A stretch of 64,000 nt of DNA from Pseudoips prasinana (GCA_951640165.1 OX621257.1:14829201-14893200); one strand, 5' to 3'. Positions 10,285 to 21,754 are shown, counted from the first letter of the stretch. The notes: generated by a model not told the origin, from the sequence alone. Numbers and translations: made by a program.

Positions 10285-10464
10285 TATAGTTTTAAGAATT
10301 TTTGTTTGTTTGTCTGTATGTATGTCCGTCCGGGCTAAACTTAAAAAGTACTGCACGGATTTATTTCAAATTTTGCATGAATATTACTAAGAGTTCACCT
10401 ACGGGGGAGGAGCTATGATAATTAATAAAGTTTAACGCGGGTAAAACCGCGGGGCATAGCTAGT
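10285..10464 (+). mobile_element. Helitron-like 3' end
   Basis: gtttgtctgtatgtatgtcc, ..., tttaacgcgggtaaaaccgc, ggggcatagctag. The cgcgggtaaaaccgcgg hairpin about 8 nt upstream of a terminal CTAG is the diagnostic end. The 5' part is missing or too diverged to bound. Confidence 0.7.
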
Positions 10465-10544
10465 ACACATATAATTGATGGACACGAAGATCTATATATT
10501 ATTATGCTATCTATTTATCTAGATATCCTGACTCAGAACAACTC

Positions 10545-10777
10545 AGGTTTCTAAATGCTTGCCTTTCACGCCGCTGGTCGTGGGTTCAATTCCTACACAG
10601 GACAGATATTTGTGTGCATGAACATGTCTGTTTGTCCGAGTCTGGGTGTAATTATCTATATAAGTATGTATTTACAAAAGAAAAGTAGTATATGTAGTAT
10701 ATCAAATATCTGATTTCCATAGTACAAGCTCTGCTTGATTTGGTATGGCCGTGATAAATAATGACCCAGGATATTAC
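10545..10777 (+). mobile_element. SINE-A, 5' end slightly truncated
   Basis: Head from the aatgcttgcctttcacgcc region and a ggtcgtgggttcaattcc B-box, then core, body and tail ending gacccaggatattacc. Confidence 0.85.
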
Positions 10778-10795
10778 CTATTTCTTTTTTAATAA

Positions 10796-11345
10796 TTTTC
10801 TCAGACAAGGTCTGTTATTTCAAAATCACGCGGGTTTATACAAGGGTTTTCTTGTTAAGAAGTAAGGTACGAAGTGGCTTATAATACCGGTCATGTGATT
10901 CTAATTGTAAAAAAATTCTCACGATCCGACAAGTATTCAAAATCGCAGCTTTTTGAAGAGATAGGTAAGGGCGAAAGATCAAGTGTCTTTAGACTATTAA
11001 ATAATTGCCTGTGGTGGAAATAACTATCGGGGCTATAGTTTATTATTATTATTACAACTCTATTTCTAGCATTTAAAATATCTTCAGTAAGAAAACGTTG
11101 ATAACAATTAAGCAGATAAACAACAGGAATTTATAGTAACTCGTTGTTGAAAGTATAAGATCTCTATGTAAATAATTTCTATTCATATATACTTTTATAA
11201 TTGTAGCGAAAAGATAAGCGGCTTCATTAGTTTCATTATTTTATGTTATTTCTTTAATATAATCACTAACGTCGTGACGTATGCAAGCGTTATCAAAAGA
11301 ATTATTATGATTAGATTAGATTTAATCCTCTGTTATACTATTAGG
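10796..11345. other. no gene seen
   Basis: AT-rich unassigned DNA up to the hairpin pair. Confidence 0.45.
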
Positions 11346-11347
11346 TA

Positions 11348-11401
11348 TTTTCATATATCTAGCGTTGTATCACCTTGTTTACAACGCTAGATATATGAAA
11401 A
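11348..11401. repeat. 22-bp-arm perfect hairpin
   Basis: Arms 11348-11369 (ttttcatatatctagcgttg + ta) and 11380-11401 are exact reverse complements, with a 10-nt loop. It directly abuts the next hairpin. Confidence 0.9.
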
Positions 11402-11402
11402 A

Positions 11403-11494
11403 TGGAAAACAAAAAGACAATAAAATGTTATCAACAAAGTATGTGATCGTTCACATACTTTGTTGATAACATTTTATTGTCTTTTTGTTTTCCA
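11403..11494. repeat. 44-bp-arm perfect hairpin
   Basis: Arms 11403-11446 and 11451-11494 are exact reverse complements around a 4-nt loop (tcgt). No mismatch over 44 bp implies recent origin or continuing conversion. It lacks the identifiable terminal repeats and target duplication expected of a MITE. Confidence 0.95.
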
Positions 11495-11609
11495 GAATAC
11501 ACTTGGCGTTTATAGTTAAAAAAACCCCCGTTGTAATCAGGGGCTCTACCGGCTAAGTCGCCGAACATCGTTTTTGTGAATGGCGTCCAAATGAATAAAG
11601 GTTAAAAAT

Positions 11610-12784
11610 TTATTTATTTATTTCCTCTTTACAATTACAGGTTATATAACCTAATGCGATAATGTAGACAGCATATTATATTTCTATTATATTACTATAT
11701 TACAGGTTTTTATAATATCATGCAATAACTAATAATATAAAGAGCCCTTACTGTGAACTCGCCCAGTGTACAACAGAACAAGTCTATCTCGTCTGCAATA
11801 CTGTTGAGAGTACGCAGTGCACGGGTGAAAGGAGCTTCGCTTAGCAGCTTGGTGCGAGCGCGCGGTATGGCCAGCAGGCGCGGCTGTCGCCTCCTCCACA
11901 CATATTTATCCGGGACACACATTCCCAGCCTACACAACACGTCCGGATTGTGTATCTTTCCCCTAAATACCTTAAAAATATAAGAGACTAGCGCAAAACT
12001 TCGTCTCACTCTTAACTCGTTGTATCCCACCATGCCCAGAATGAATAAGGTAGGATACTTATTTGGGTAAAACGGGTACCCCATAGAGTTTTTTATAAAT
12101 ATACCTAATGAATTTATTTTGTACTTTCTCCAACATGACACTATATTTAGTTTCATGTGGAGACCAGATAACTGCATTAAATTCTAATTGGCTTCTAACT
12201 AAAGAGTTATACAAAGCCACCACTGCTTTGATATTAGTGAAACCACGAGCCACCCGCAGCATAAACCCTAGGTTTCTGTAAGCCTTTTTGCATGTTTTTA
12301 TGATGTGCTCCCGAAATTCTAAATTAGAGTTGAAATAAACCCCCAGATCTTTGATTTTAGTCACTTTTGTTACAGGTATTTCCTTTATTTGATATTGGTA
12401 AGCGACCGGAGTAAGAGCACGGCTAAACGTCATTGTCATGCATTTAGAGACGTTAAATTCCAATTGGTTTTCCTTGCTCCATGTCACAACCCTATTTACG
12501 TCTTCTTGCAATTTTTGGCAATCCTCTAAATTGTTGATAATGTGATACAGCTTTATGTCGTCAGCAAATAAAATACATTGCGCATCTTTGACGACTTTAG
12601 GAAGGTCGTTTATCATGAGTATGAACTCCAGAGGACCCAGGTTGCTACCTTGACTTACTCCTGACCTAGTAAAATAGTTGTCTGATCTGTATCCAGCGTA
12701 TTCTACGTACTGCTGCCTGTTTGACATGTAACTAGCAAAAAAGGTCAACAAGTGGGGGGTAAACCCCGTTGCTGCCAACCTTTG
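11610..12784 (-). mobile_element. LINE-gamma (Jockey/CR1-like), 5'-truncated
   Basis: A 1,175-bp insertion in MITE-2, flanked by a 5-bp target duplication aaaat (11605-11609 and 12785-12789). The minus strand carries the C-terminal half of a reverse transcriptase, then a 3' UTR ending in an AAATA-type repeat next to the target site. Loss of the 5' end fits aborted target-primed reverse transcription. Confidence 0.85.
11710..12778 (-). pseudogene. non-LTR reverse transcriptase, frameshifted
   Basis: The first frame (12778 to 12059) starts inside the RT domain. It contains GVSQGSNLGPLEF, the catalytic-site block LFADDIKLY (FADD box, about residue 70), and later LGVYFNSNLEFREHI. The reading then breaks near 12060-12075 and continues in another frame to a stop at 11710, with the motifs RVRRSFALVSYIFKV, RRRQPRLLAIPRARTKL and APFTRALRTLNSI. 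One indel therefore separates two otherwise good frames; there are few other lesions, so it died rather recently. Endonuclease and ORF1 parts are missing. The clade (Jockey vs CR1) is inferred from RT motifs only. Confidence 0.8.
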
Positions 12785-12962
12785 AAAATGACTTAATCAA
12801 TCGTTAAAGCGGCTTCCATGACCACATGTGACGTCATAAATGGTCCGGAATCGATTGTCAACGTTGAAATCGATTTAATGATTGATAAAGTCATTTTTAA
12901 CCTTTATTTATTAGAACGCCATTTAAGAAATCGATGTTCGGCGACTTACCCGGTAGAGCCCA

Positions 12963-13076
12963 GTCTGTTAGCAGAGTACGTCACTAGGCTAAGTCGCCGA
13001 ACATAGGGATAGTGATCGGCGTTCAAATAAATAAAGGTTAAAATTGACTTAATCAATCGTTAAACCGATTAACAAG
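12963..13076 (+). mobile_element. MITE-2 left-half fragment
   Basis: ggctaagtcgccgaacatag, then gtgatcggcgttcaaataaa and aaattgacttaatcaatcg, directly behind the preceding MITE-2. Right half absent. Confidence 0.65.
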
Positions 13077-14424
13077 CCTATTGCTTGAGTACTGTAAAGT
13101 ATTCTTGTAACACTTGTTGTTCATACTAAAATCACTCCTAGTCACTATAGGATTTGGTTTCAAGTGTACTATGTACCTGATATACTTAGCTGTTATTTAT
13201 TAGTTACAGCCTTATCCATGGAAATTTATTCAAGTGTGTATGAAGGTGTCGAATTAAATTTTGAACGCTTGTTGCAATAATTTCAAGTTCGATTTTGCTC
13301 ATATAAAATGCGATTAAAATGATTGATACATTCGATAGACTTGAAGTTAAGACGTTAAATCAGATTTGATATTTTATTCTTTATCTTATTTAAATGTATT
13401 ATGTTATATTGGTTTATCGTTTTGTTTTATAATCTACAAATTATCATCCGCCTTTTTCCCATTTCTATTGCTGCTGGCTTTCCGTCTAACCAGTTATGGC
13501 CAGCTACCATTAATGAATCAGTACATAGAAAGCTAGACGAGGTGTTATATTCTATCTGGTTTCTGTTTACCTGTAAAGATTGTTATAGATGTACTCATAA
13601 CTAGCGATCCAGGTAGCATAACTGCTTTCAGGGGTGTGCCCCCTCAACCAACTTGATGCCGCAACAATTCATTGTTTTTATTCAAAGATTGTCCGTTACT
13701 GCAATTAGTTCTAATATTGAAAGATCTTTATATAAAAACCCGTAATTATTGGTTCAGACACATGACCCCCGAGCTTTAATCACAATCAAATGGCTTAAAC
13801 CGTTCAATCAAAGAGGTGGTCAATCGTTATTCGAGCCTTCAAATTAACTTGAAAAAAAAGAAGGAATAATAACCAACGTCAAACATAAACAGGTAACTCT
13901 TTAGTAAAACCTTTAACTCTGACTGAGGCCTCTCACGGAAAATAAACCGGTAGGCTTGGAGCACACAATTTTGCATGGTAGAAATTATATAAGTATAGGT
14001 ATAGATAAAAAGAGAGGTATAGAGTAAAACTGTATGGAGGAATATGACTTTGACAGGACCCCGGATCAAACTGTAGCGTTAACGGTGGTAAACCGAATTC
14101 ATTTTCTAGTGGCTTAAAATAAATTAATATCTACGTCACAGAAATTACGGTATCTGGAAATATTCATACGATCACTGCGAAAAAAATTCAAAGTATTATA
14201 TTAATGCTATTATTTTCATTGGAATATCATTGTTGCTTTTAGATGATTTATGTAAAAACATTTTCCGATTCAAAATTGCAAGCTCTAACGAATGTAATCA
14301 CGTGCAAATGGTATATTTCAATCGTTATGTATTTGCGAATTCCACGATCTTCAATATTGCTAATAATACTATATAAAATATAGAATTTACACCTCGATAG
14401 CGTCCATCCAATCATAATATCATC
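13077..14424. other. unique-looking AT-rich stretch
   Basis: No element or gene recognised. Short frames at 13401 (+) and 13839 (-) have AT-driven composition and no domain. Confidence 0.5.
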
Positions 14425-14930
14425 TACACATCATCGGCCTGATATCGTCCACTACTGGACATAGGCTTCCTCCACAAGTTTCTGTAACGTTACCATTTGG
14501 AGGAGTTTGCCGTAGTCACTGCGCTAGGCATGCGAGTTGGCCACCGTAGTTAGGTGGTACCCACCAACTCAGGTCGTTCACAAGCGGCGCTGCTGCTCGA
14601 ATACCTGATGTAACTCTTACGGTCAGCGCAGACAGAGAGGAGCGCAGCGGAGAGGATTTTATTAAGGCACTAGAAAATCAACTTTAGAGCTATAGGAATA
14701 AAGTGCATGTATGCTTGAACATTTTAATGCGCGAGACTGCGCGAGCATTTTGTCAGGTTCAAGCATATATGCACTTTATTCCTATAGCTCTGAAGTTGAT
14801 TTTCTAGTGCCTTAATAAAATCCTCTCCGCTGCGCTGACCCTTAGTCGCCTTTTACGATACCCACGGGTTGATATGGGATGGCCCTGTTATTCTGTCTAG
14901 GCCAGAAACCATACGGCTATAATAAATAAT
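14425..14930 (-). mobile_element. LINE-alpha-type 3' end carrying MITE-3
   Basis: Plus strand: tcatcggcctgatatcgtcc, actactggacataggcttcc, catttggaggagtttgccgt, then MITE-3, then ttagtcgccttttacgatac and acgggttgatatgggatgg. The downstream part corresponds to the cccacggga..gatggggt block found at 33360 and 59470. Confidence 0.65.
14620..14841. mobile_element. MITE-3 with TTA target duplication
   Basis: 222-bp hairpin element. Outer termini are ggtcagcgcag / ctgcgctgacc; long inner arms (about 80 bp, 14641-14720 and 14757-14836) are almost perfect, from agcgcagcggagaggatttt inward. The flanks tta (14617-14619) and tta (14842-14844) look like a 3-bp duplication, as for PIF/Harbinger-type elements. 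No ORF; one copy only in this window. Confidence 0.8.
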
Positions 14931-15479
14931 ATCATATATCAATCCAAAATTATTTTGGTTTGTTCTTATACTTTACCAGTAAAATGTTGAAGCGAATTTT
15001 CCTCTAGAACTCATCTTGAATTATGTCAAACGACTTAAAGTCTCATCGCTATTATGTAAATTCAGAATATATTAATTATACGCCTCGTAATTTACTTGGT
15101 TACCACTATTTGCTCTTGATATGACATTTTGACCCAGAGATTGAAAACAGAATAAAAAAGCTTGATAAACATATTTGAAATATTTTATTTATCTTCAGTG
15201 TGGCAAGTAATTAGGTTTAAAGGTTATTTAAATTGTACTAGTAATATTTTTTCAGTTATATTTTTACAGGTATGAAATTTAAATTAATGTTTATGTTTTT
15301 TCCTCTTCGAAGAACTCTGCTTTACTTGAACTTTAACGACTCCCTAACTCGTAGTTGTACCTTATTTGGTTCCTTTCAGGTGTGTGTTGTTTGATTTTTT
15401 GCCCAAATTATAATACTAAGTTATTAACTTATATAGTTTTAATACTGACTACGAGAGAAAGGGGCAGAAGTTTATCTCT

Positions 15480-15640
15480 GTATACCTACTATGACCATCT
15501 TACGTGATCGCCAACCCGTCTGCCAAACGTGGCGATTATGGCATATCCCCTCAAATGATGGGCACAATTCCATTGTGGAGATCTTTGATGAGGTTTTCGT
15601 CCAGCAGTGGACGTCATTCGGCTGATATGGTTATAGTATT
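15480..15640 (+). mobile_element. LINE-alpha 3' end
   Basis: Inverse of the usual plus reading: gatcgccaacccgtctgcca, cgtggcgattatggcatatc, ttgtggagatctttgatgag, cgtccagcagtggacgtcat, cggctgatatgg. Confidence 0.8.
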
Positions 15641-15829
15641 AGGTACATGAAAATTTTAACTAAAGTTCTTGATATACTAGACTCTACAGTAACAATTGAA
15701 TAATATGTACATATTTGTTTTTGTTGAATGTAGACCTTAACTTTTAATTACATAATCTTGAATTTACGGTATAATATTTAGTTCGTTACTTAGTAAAATA
15801 ATTCATAACTAGGTACTTTTTACACACCG

Positions 15830-15985
15830 GAGCATCATACCTGCCTTCCCGGGGCTCCTCCCAACAGGAGCCAAGAGAAGTCCACGGCAGGTTAAGTTTA
15901 GTCGGTGCGATATGCCCACCCGCAGACACTTTTTGTTGGTGGCATGCTTAGGCATTCCCCCTGCCTTACCAAAAAGAAAGGTACT
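15830..15985. repeat. unclassified dispersed repeat
   Basis: Segment with ccacccgcagacact..., ggcatgcttaggcattcccc. The part ccacccgca...gcggcatgcgaaggcattcccc recurs at 33500-33560. Family unknown. Confidence 0.4.
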
Positions 15986-17613
15986 TCAATACATATTCAC
16001 CACAAACATCTAGAATTTACCTCAAGGAATAAATATTTTAGAAGAACGATGTGATAAAAAGCAGCAATTAAAAATAAAAGTACAAGGTGTTCAATTTTTA
16101 TTAATTAGCAAAATAAAGTGATCTAATAAACTGATGATGTAACGGAGAGAAAAATCTTAGAATATAATTAATTCCGACGGAATTTCCGTACTTGAGGAAA
16201 AGGGAACATTCTATTTCCTTTGTGGGATTACGTCTTAAAGATAATAAAATATCTTTACGAATAAAATATTAGTGAACGGAAAGCTTCACTTCAGTAATAT
16301 TTGAATGGACGTTTTAATAGGGGCCTTAAATAAATTCAATTTTTTTATTGAACCGGGTAGTATAAAACTGTACATTTTAGGGTGTTGGTAGAATGTTTAG
16401 CTTGCACATAAAGTATATCCTCCATACTGTTGGAGTACGCAACTGGATATTATTTTGATACAGACTTTTTACAAGCAGTAACATTAAAATAAAAATATCA
16501 CACTAGTAAAAGTGAAAGATATGTATATGATGATGATATATGACATGTCAAAATTGCGGGATACTTAAAAATCAACCATACATCAACAAATATTAACTTA
16601 AAGTTAAAACATTATTAATTAAAAAGTTAGTCAAAAGCGTTTTTAATTTAATATTTTTCCGTTGTAATATTATACGTTCTGGCAATTTTAGGTGCCATGT
16701 CTATGAAACCAGATAATTAAGAAAAAATATAACATAAAACTAGACAGAAGTTGACTGTAAATAGCTATGCCGTGGTGGAGTGAAGTAATCAACGCACTGT
16801 TAGATTGTATGACTTATGGGTAGTAGTAAAAAAACACAATATATTTTTTTTTGTTTTTTTATGATTATTATTCTACAACAATCGACAAAGGTTACGGACT
16901 TAACTACGTATTTAAATTGCTATTTGGACGTTTTTAACTTAGTATTTTTAGTTTTTACGGGATGGCCCTAGCGATGGGCAGAGTAACATTCCGGAATATA
17001 TTATGCTTTTCCTTGCTGAAAGCTAGCCTACTGATCTATGACCATTGCATAGTTGGGCAGCAACTTCACCAGAGAATAAAACACTGACTAAAATTGAAAA
17101 AGGGCGAGTATACAATATTTATTGCTGATTTGCTTGTTTGTTCGCGGAATAGGGATGTAAAAACATTCGTAGGAACGCCTTATTCACTCCTATTGCCATA
17201 TAATTACGGCTCAATTTTCAATATAATATTTGATTTTGCTGTTCCGGTTAGTCTGATAGTATTTGGTCTATTATTTTTAAGTTTAATCGACCACAAAAGA
17301 TGCAGGCTAGTGTATAGATTGTATTTATTTTACGTGGTCTGTGAACCGATAAAAAGTTATGTTATTTTTTTAATTCCGAAATATACCTCATATTCATTCA
17401 TTCCGATACCTCACATTCCTGCAAAGTTGTGTTGGTTAATTTAATTTAAATTTATTAAAAATATTATCGCACTCTAAATTGACTTAAGGTCGGCAGTCGT
17501 AGCTGTAAGTTATTCAAATCTATAGAGGAGACAGAACCTAATTTAAAAGTGTTATCGGCTTTATTAACATGAGAATCTAGTCTTCAGCCATCGCCATAAT
17601 GGTAAAAAATATA
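15986..17613. other. longest unique-looking stretch of the left half
   Basis: No TE recognised. A plus-strand frame at 17094-17444 (116 codons) contains one hydrophobic stretch (IIFDFAVPVSLIVFGLLFLS). It has no family match that I recognise and AT-driven composition, so I do not call it a gene. Confidence 0.4.
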
Positions 17614-17862
17614 TAATAATAATAATATCCTGGGACATTACTTACACACGGCCATCTGATCCCAAACTAAGCAGCGCTTGTACTATGGAAAGCAGATAAC
17701 TGATATACTACATATAATACTTTTCTTTTTGTAAATACATACTTATATAGATAATTTCACCCAGGCTTAGGACAAACAGACATGTTCATGCACACAAATA
17801 TTTGTCCTGGGTGGGAATCGAACCCACAACCTCCAACGTGAAAAGCAAGCATTTGCCAACCA
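17614..17862 (-). mobile_element. SINE-A, near full length
   Basis: taataataatatcctgggac tail, cggccatctgatcccaaact, core, gggtgggaatcgaaccca B-box, and the aagcatttgccaacca head end. Confidence 0.85.
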
Positions 17863-18367
17863 ATTTATTAAAATATATTTATTATTTACAACATTATTAA
17901 ATTAAATTCGTCCATTATATGCCTCAGATAAAATAAAATATTTTTGTAACACCTTTAAAGTTTAATTATTAGTTTGTATCTTTGTTTTGATTATATCCAA
18001 TTTGATTCATAATAACGCCACTAGTTAAATGCCTCTGTTTTTTAAAGGTCAACGTCCTCATGCAATGTCAAACATGATTCGAAACTAGTTAACAAATAAC
18101 CCATAATGACTGGTTTAACTTTTGTCCATATTAATTCGACGAAATATGGAAAGATAAATACGGTGAGCTGAGGAAGAAAATATAGATGCAATAGAATATT
18201 GCAAAAAATGTTAAGGAAGAAAAACCCAAAATATAAATTTGTATATAATTGGATTCGTAACTAAATGTTCGTCGTTTGTAGTTAGTTAGTAGTACTTGTT
18301 AAGAATCTAGTAAATTGTGAGTTTGTGTCAATTTAATTTAGTTCTAATATTTGAGTTTTAGAGGGAG
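17863..18367. other. no gene seen
   Basis: AT-rich unassigned DNA. Confidence 0.45.
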
Positions 18368-18640
18368 TGTTGAGGCGCTCATAGCTAGATGCTCTCACCA
18401 GTCTGAAAGCGATCGGCGAGGTTAAGCAACTACGCTCGCGGTCCGTCCATAGATGGGTGACCGCCAAAGTGGTTTAATTTCTGAGCGTCTCCGTGCTTCG
18501 GAGAGCACGTTAAGCTGTCGGTCCCGGTTGTAGTCTTACAACAGTCGTTAAGCCATGTTCTGACATGGCCTACTGGGCGGCTTGTGCAACTCTGACACTA
18601 GGGTTACCACTGCCCATACGATAAGCAAGTTCTAATATTT
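18368..18640 (+). mobile_element. 5S-rRNA-derived SINE
   Basis: The first ~110 bp resemble 5S rRNA: gatcggcgaggttaagcaac matches the A-box region and tccatagatgggtgaccgcc the C-box region of the internal 5S promoter. Beyond it comes a non-5S body (gcttcggagagcacgttaag, ctgtcggtcccggttgtag, ctactgggcggcttg, ctctgacactagggttacca, ctgcccatacgataag). Other copies: 26785, 28880, 38280/38495 and 46063. 5S-headed SINEs (SINE3 type) are known from other animals. Confidence 0.85.
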
Positions 18641-18759
18641 AATTATATTTCAATAGCTGGAAACCCCAAACGCTTGACTTGTTATTTAGTATTAAAATAT
18701 TACTGAATAGTTCATATCACTATTGGATTGTTATTTTTAACATAGTTATTATATATACA

Positions 18760-18888
18760 CTAGCTTGACCAGCGACTTTGCTCACGTAAACCCTTAAGAC
18801 CTCTACTTTCTCTGGATCAATGGTATAGCCTATTTCCTTTTATGTATCTCAAAATTTCATGATGATCGGCGTGTAAGCGTAAAAATTA
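18760..18888 (-). mobile_element. Helitron-like 3' fragment, degenerate
   Basis: Starts actagcttgaccagcgactt and contains aatttcatgatgatcggcgt, the reverse of a Helitron-type 3' part ending CTAG. The terminal hairpin is poor. Confidence 0.4.
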
Positions 18889-18892
18889 ATCA

Positions 18893-19095
18893 TCATCATA
18901 TCAGCCGAAAGACGTCCACAGCTGGACAAAGGCCTCCCCCAAGGATCTCCACAATAGCCGGTCCTGCGCTGCCCGCATCCAGCGGCTTCCCGCGACCCGC
19001 ACAAGATCGTCGGTCCACCGTGTAGGAGGCCTGTCCACGCTGCGTCTTCCGGTTCGTGGTCGCCACTTAAAGTTCGTCGTCGTAAAAATTAATAA
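18893..19095 (-). mobile_element. LINE-alpha 3' end with RT C-terminus (reference copy)
   Basis: The minus-strand frame (19104 to 18901) encodes the end of a LINE polyprotein, with GRRSVDRPPTRWTDDLVRV and WMRAAQDRLLWRSLGEAF, ending near TSFG and the stop. This is the typical C-terminus of RTE-like endonuclease/reverse transcriptases abundant in Lepidoptera (clade by recollection). It fixes the orientation of all other LINE-alpha tails here. Severely 5'-truncated. Confidence 0.8.
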
Positions 19096-19349
19096 AGACA
19101 ACAAATAATAATTTTGATTGTGTTTCTATTGTTTTTGCTATCGGATTGTGTTTCTATAATTTCACTCAAAAATGGCGCAGTCACAAAGATCCATATTGGT
19201 ACTACCTATGAAACCAAATTTCAGGTTAGTTCCCTGTTGTGACTTGAATCTTAATAAATTCCCATGTGGAACACCTTAACTTTTCGGACTATGAATATAT
19301 TTATATATATTTTTGTAACTATCAATTACATTTTTTGGTCGGACTAACC

Positions 19350-19660
19350 TTGTACATGGTGCCCCTGACGCGTGCTCTCCGTACTCTTAACCTTATAGCA
19401 GTTGAGACTGACCTATTAGTGTGTTCTTTGAGTGAGTTCACGAGAAGTGCTTTATTCATAATTAGTTATAAGTAAAATTTTTAAGGGGTATATAATTGTA
19501 TTGTACTTACATAATCACTCTATCGCATTGGACTTATACGATAATATATAAAAAACGATTCCACATAAATGTTATATTTTTACGGATAAATAATTGTTGA
19601 CTTTGACTATACCTGTAATGATAGATAGAGATGTAAGAGGAAATAAAATAAATAAAAATA
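19350..19660 (+). mobile_element. LINE-gamma 3' end
   Basis: Plus-strand frame ends VPLTRALRTLNLIAVETDLL ... ALFIISYK then stop, the same C-terminus as LINE-gamma at 11710. The UTR shares tatcgcattggact and gaggaaataaaataaataaa with that copy. Confidence 0.8.
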
Positions 19661-20232
19661 AAATACTTGAGTAAAGCATTTTAGGGATCGAACTAGTTTC
19701 CCTGGATAATGCTAAATTATTAAAATGGTGACGTAGGGTATAGTTTTATTTTAGTTTATCATTAGCTTGATCTTTGATGCAAGTCCGCAATCATACAGAA
19801 AGCACTGTAAATACATTGTTTGATAATAGTGATGTCGTGATCCTGGGAGTGACTAAGATTGCCAGAGTTCATCATCTGATCATGCTTTGTGTGCCACATT
19901 TGTCATATGTAACAGATAACCATCAAATGAACCGTTCATTTGTCTGGCAACTCGGTAGCCTACCAAAAATAAACTCCCAATCGACTGAACCAAATTATTC
20001 ATATCTCAACACGTAAAGTGAGTACAAAATCGATAAGATATATCGTATGAAAGAACAATAGATGATATGCATCTCCATTCAACGACATAAACGGATGACT
20101 GTGATCCATCATTAACAAATCAGAATTATCGATATCAAAATACTGACAAGAATTCGTTTATCTGAATAAAGTCTTAGGTATATAACTATCGTAATTGAAT
20201 TGATAATAAATGAGAATTTTGTATAATATCTA
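19661..20232. other. no gene recognised
   Basis: A plus-strand frame of 80 codons (19774-20016) is present but shows no domain. No repeat recognised. Confidence 0.4.
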
Positions 20233-20482
20233 GTAATAATATCTAGGGACAATGTCACTCAGATCTCCCCAGCCCCAAACTAAGCAAAGCTTGTACTATG
20301 GGTACCAGGCGACGATATACATACTTAAATAGATAGATAAATACTTAAATACATAGAAAACATCCATGACTCAGAAACAAATATTCGTGCTCATCACAAA
20401 AATATTTGCACTTACCGGGATTCGAACCCAGGACCACCAGCTTCGTGGGCAGGAGCACTACCAACTAGGCTACGATGACCGG
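20233..20482 (-). mobile_element. SINE-B, full length
   Basis: Reverse reading of aatatctagggacaatgtca, gccccaaactaagcaaagct, ggtaccaggcgacgatatac, the core, cgggattcgaacccaggacc (B-box), and the taccaactaggctacgatga head. SINE-B has a different tRNA-like head from SINE-A but a related tail. Confidence 0.9.
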
Positions 20483-21723
20483 TGTTTAGATGCGGTCGGA
20501 TTTGGATGAAACTTAACCGATAAATAGGCTACGTCTTATCCTGGAAAAATTCTAAGTTCATATGGGATTAACAAAAAATTAGATGAAGTATTCAATTGAA
20601 ATTCGGTATAGATGTTGTTTATTATGAGAAAGTATTGACCAGCCCATTGGTCTAGTTAAAAATTATTCAGTTGGTAATGATCGAACCTCAGTACCTATTA
20701 GCATACCAGTCATCTTAGCCCTGCAGGTAAGATAGCGTTCAGCGTTGTAAAGTTAATGGATCATCGAATGATTTGCATAAATTTGTGTCCGAATACCACG
20801 ATGAAGGTGCGGTGACAGAACGGTTAACGTACATGAAGACGGATATTCGGGTGGTTAGTGGGTACGATTTTATATAACTAGTTTTTGCAAGATTTTCATT
20901 TAAACAGGTTTTTTCAATCTAAATGGTTTTTAGTGTCAAAAATTCAAAGCAATTTTAGGACTGGTCTCCAAACTACAGCTGAAACTGACAAATTAACGTT
21001 CTCAACTTGGATATGATTGGATATTCAAATACGTACCTACATTAACGATCACCCACCAATAGGCTGACTATAGTTACAGCCGATTGTAATGAGCATTATA
21101 TAAGTCACCTTTCAAATAAAACAAATTCAGTTGCCTCTTACCTCAGTTGACGCGTTTAACACAGCATAAGTTTTCATTTCACCAACAGAACAGAGATGAA
21201 GTTAAAACTGGTTTGAACGTTTGATTTTAGCTAGGCTTGTTTAAACGCGTTGAAAAGTAGAGATGCGCAAAATATATCACTGAAAAGAAAAGAGAGATAT
21301 ATATATATATATTTTCGGTCAAAGATATATATCACTCTTTTATATCTCGCTCAGAGCGAGATAGTACAGAGTAACTGAACTGTTTAATTCATAGAGCCAA
21401 GAGAGCGGGAACTAACGAAAAGCTTCTCGGTTAATTTACCATTACTGTAATATTTTGTTATAAAAATCAGCAAAATATGCTAAATCCTAAAATGCCATTG
21501 CGCACTTGGTTTGTTATGTTATTTACTGGATCGGGACGATATTTACGGCAAATGTGGGGGTAAATTATGTTTTTATTACCGCCAACATAGCGTAACAGAA
21601 AGAATCCACGTGAATAAAACTTAGTTCGAAATCATCATATAAACTCGATCAGGAAAACGGTGAAATCGGCTCTAAGTGAGCCTTTAGGTTGTTGTCGATT
21701 TGGAAATAAAAAAAAAAAAATAA

Positions 21724-21754
<31 letters not shown>
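20483..21754. other. no gene; TA microsatellites at 21298-21317 and 21732-21754
   Basis: Unassigned AT-rich DNA. An inverted repeat ctcgctcagagcgag lies near 21346. The TA tract at its right end is the insertion site of the mariner element. Confidence 0.5.

Larger units (their letters stand above)
11538..12962 (+). mobile_element. MITE-2 split by a LINE-gamma insertion
   Basis: The left part (11538-11609) runs from ggggctctaccggctaagtc to ggttaaaaat. The right part resumes at 12785 with aaaatgacttaatcaatcg and ends cccggtagagccc. The two halves rejoin exactly at the 5-bp duplication aaaat. Confidence 0.85.

Noticed and set aside
17094..17444. 116-codon ORF with a hydrophobic stretch
   Set aside because: AT-driven composition, no family resemblance, no supporting context. 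Kept only as a note on the unique stretch.
18395..18480. Functional 5S rRNA gene
   Set aside because: Only the middle of 5S is recognisable, the ends do not pair as in 5S rRNA, and the segment is fused to a repeated body: a SINE.
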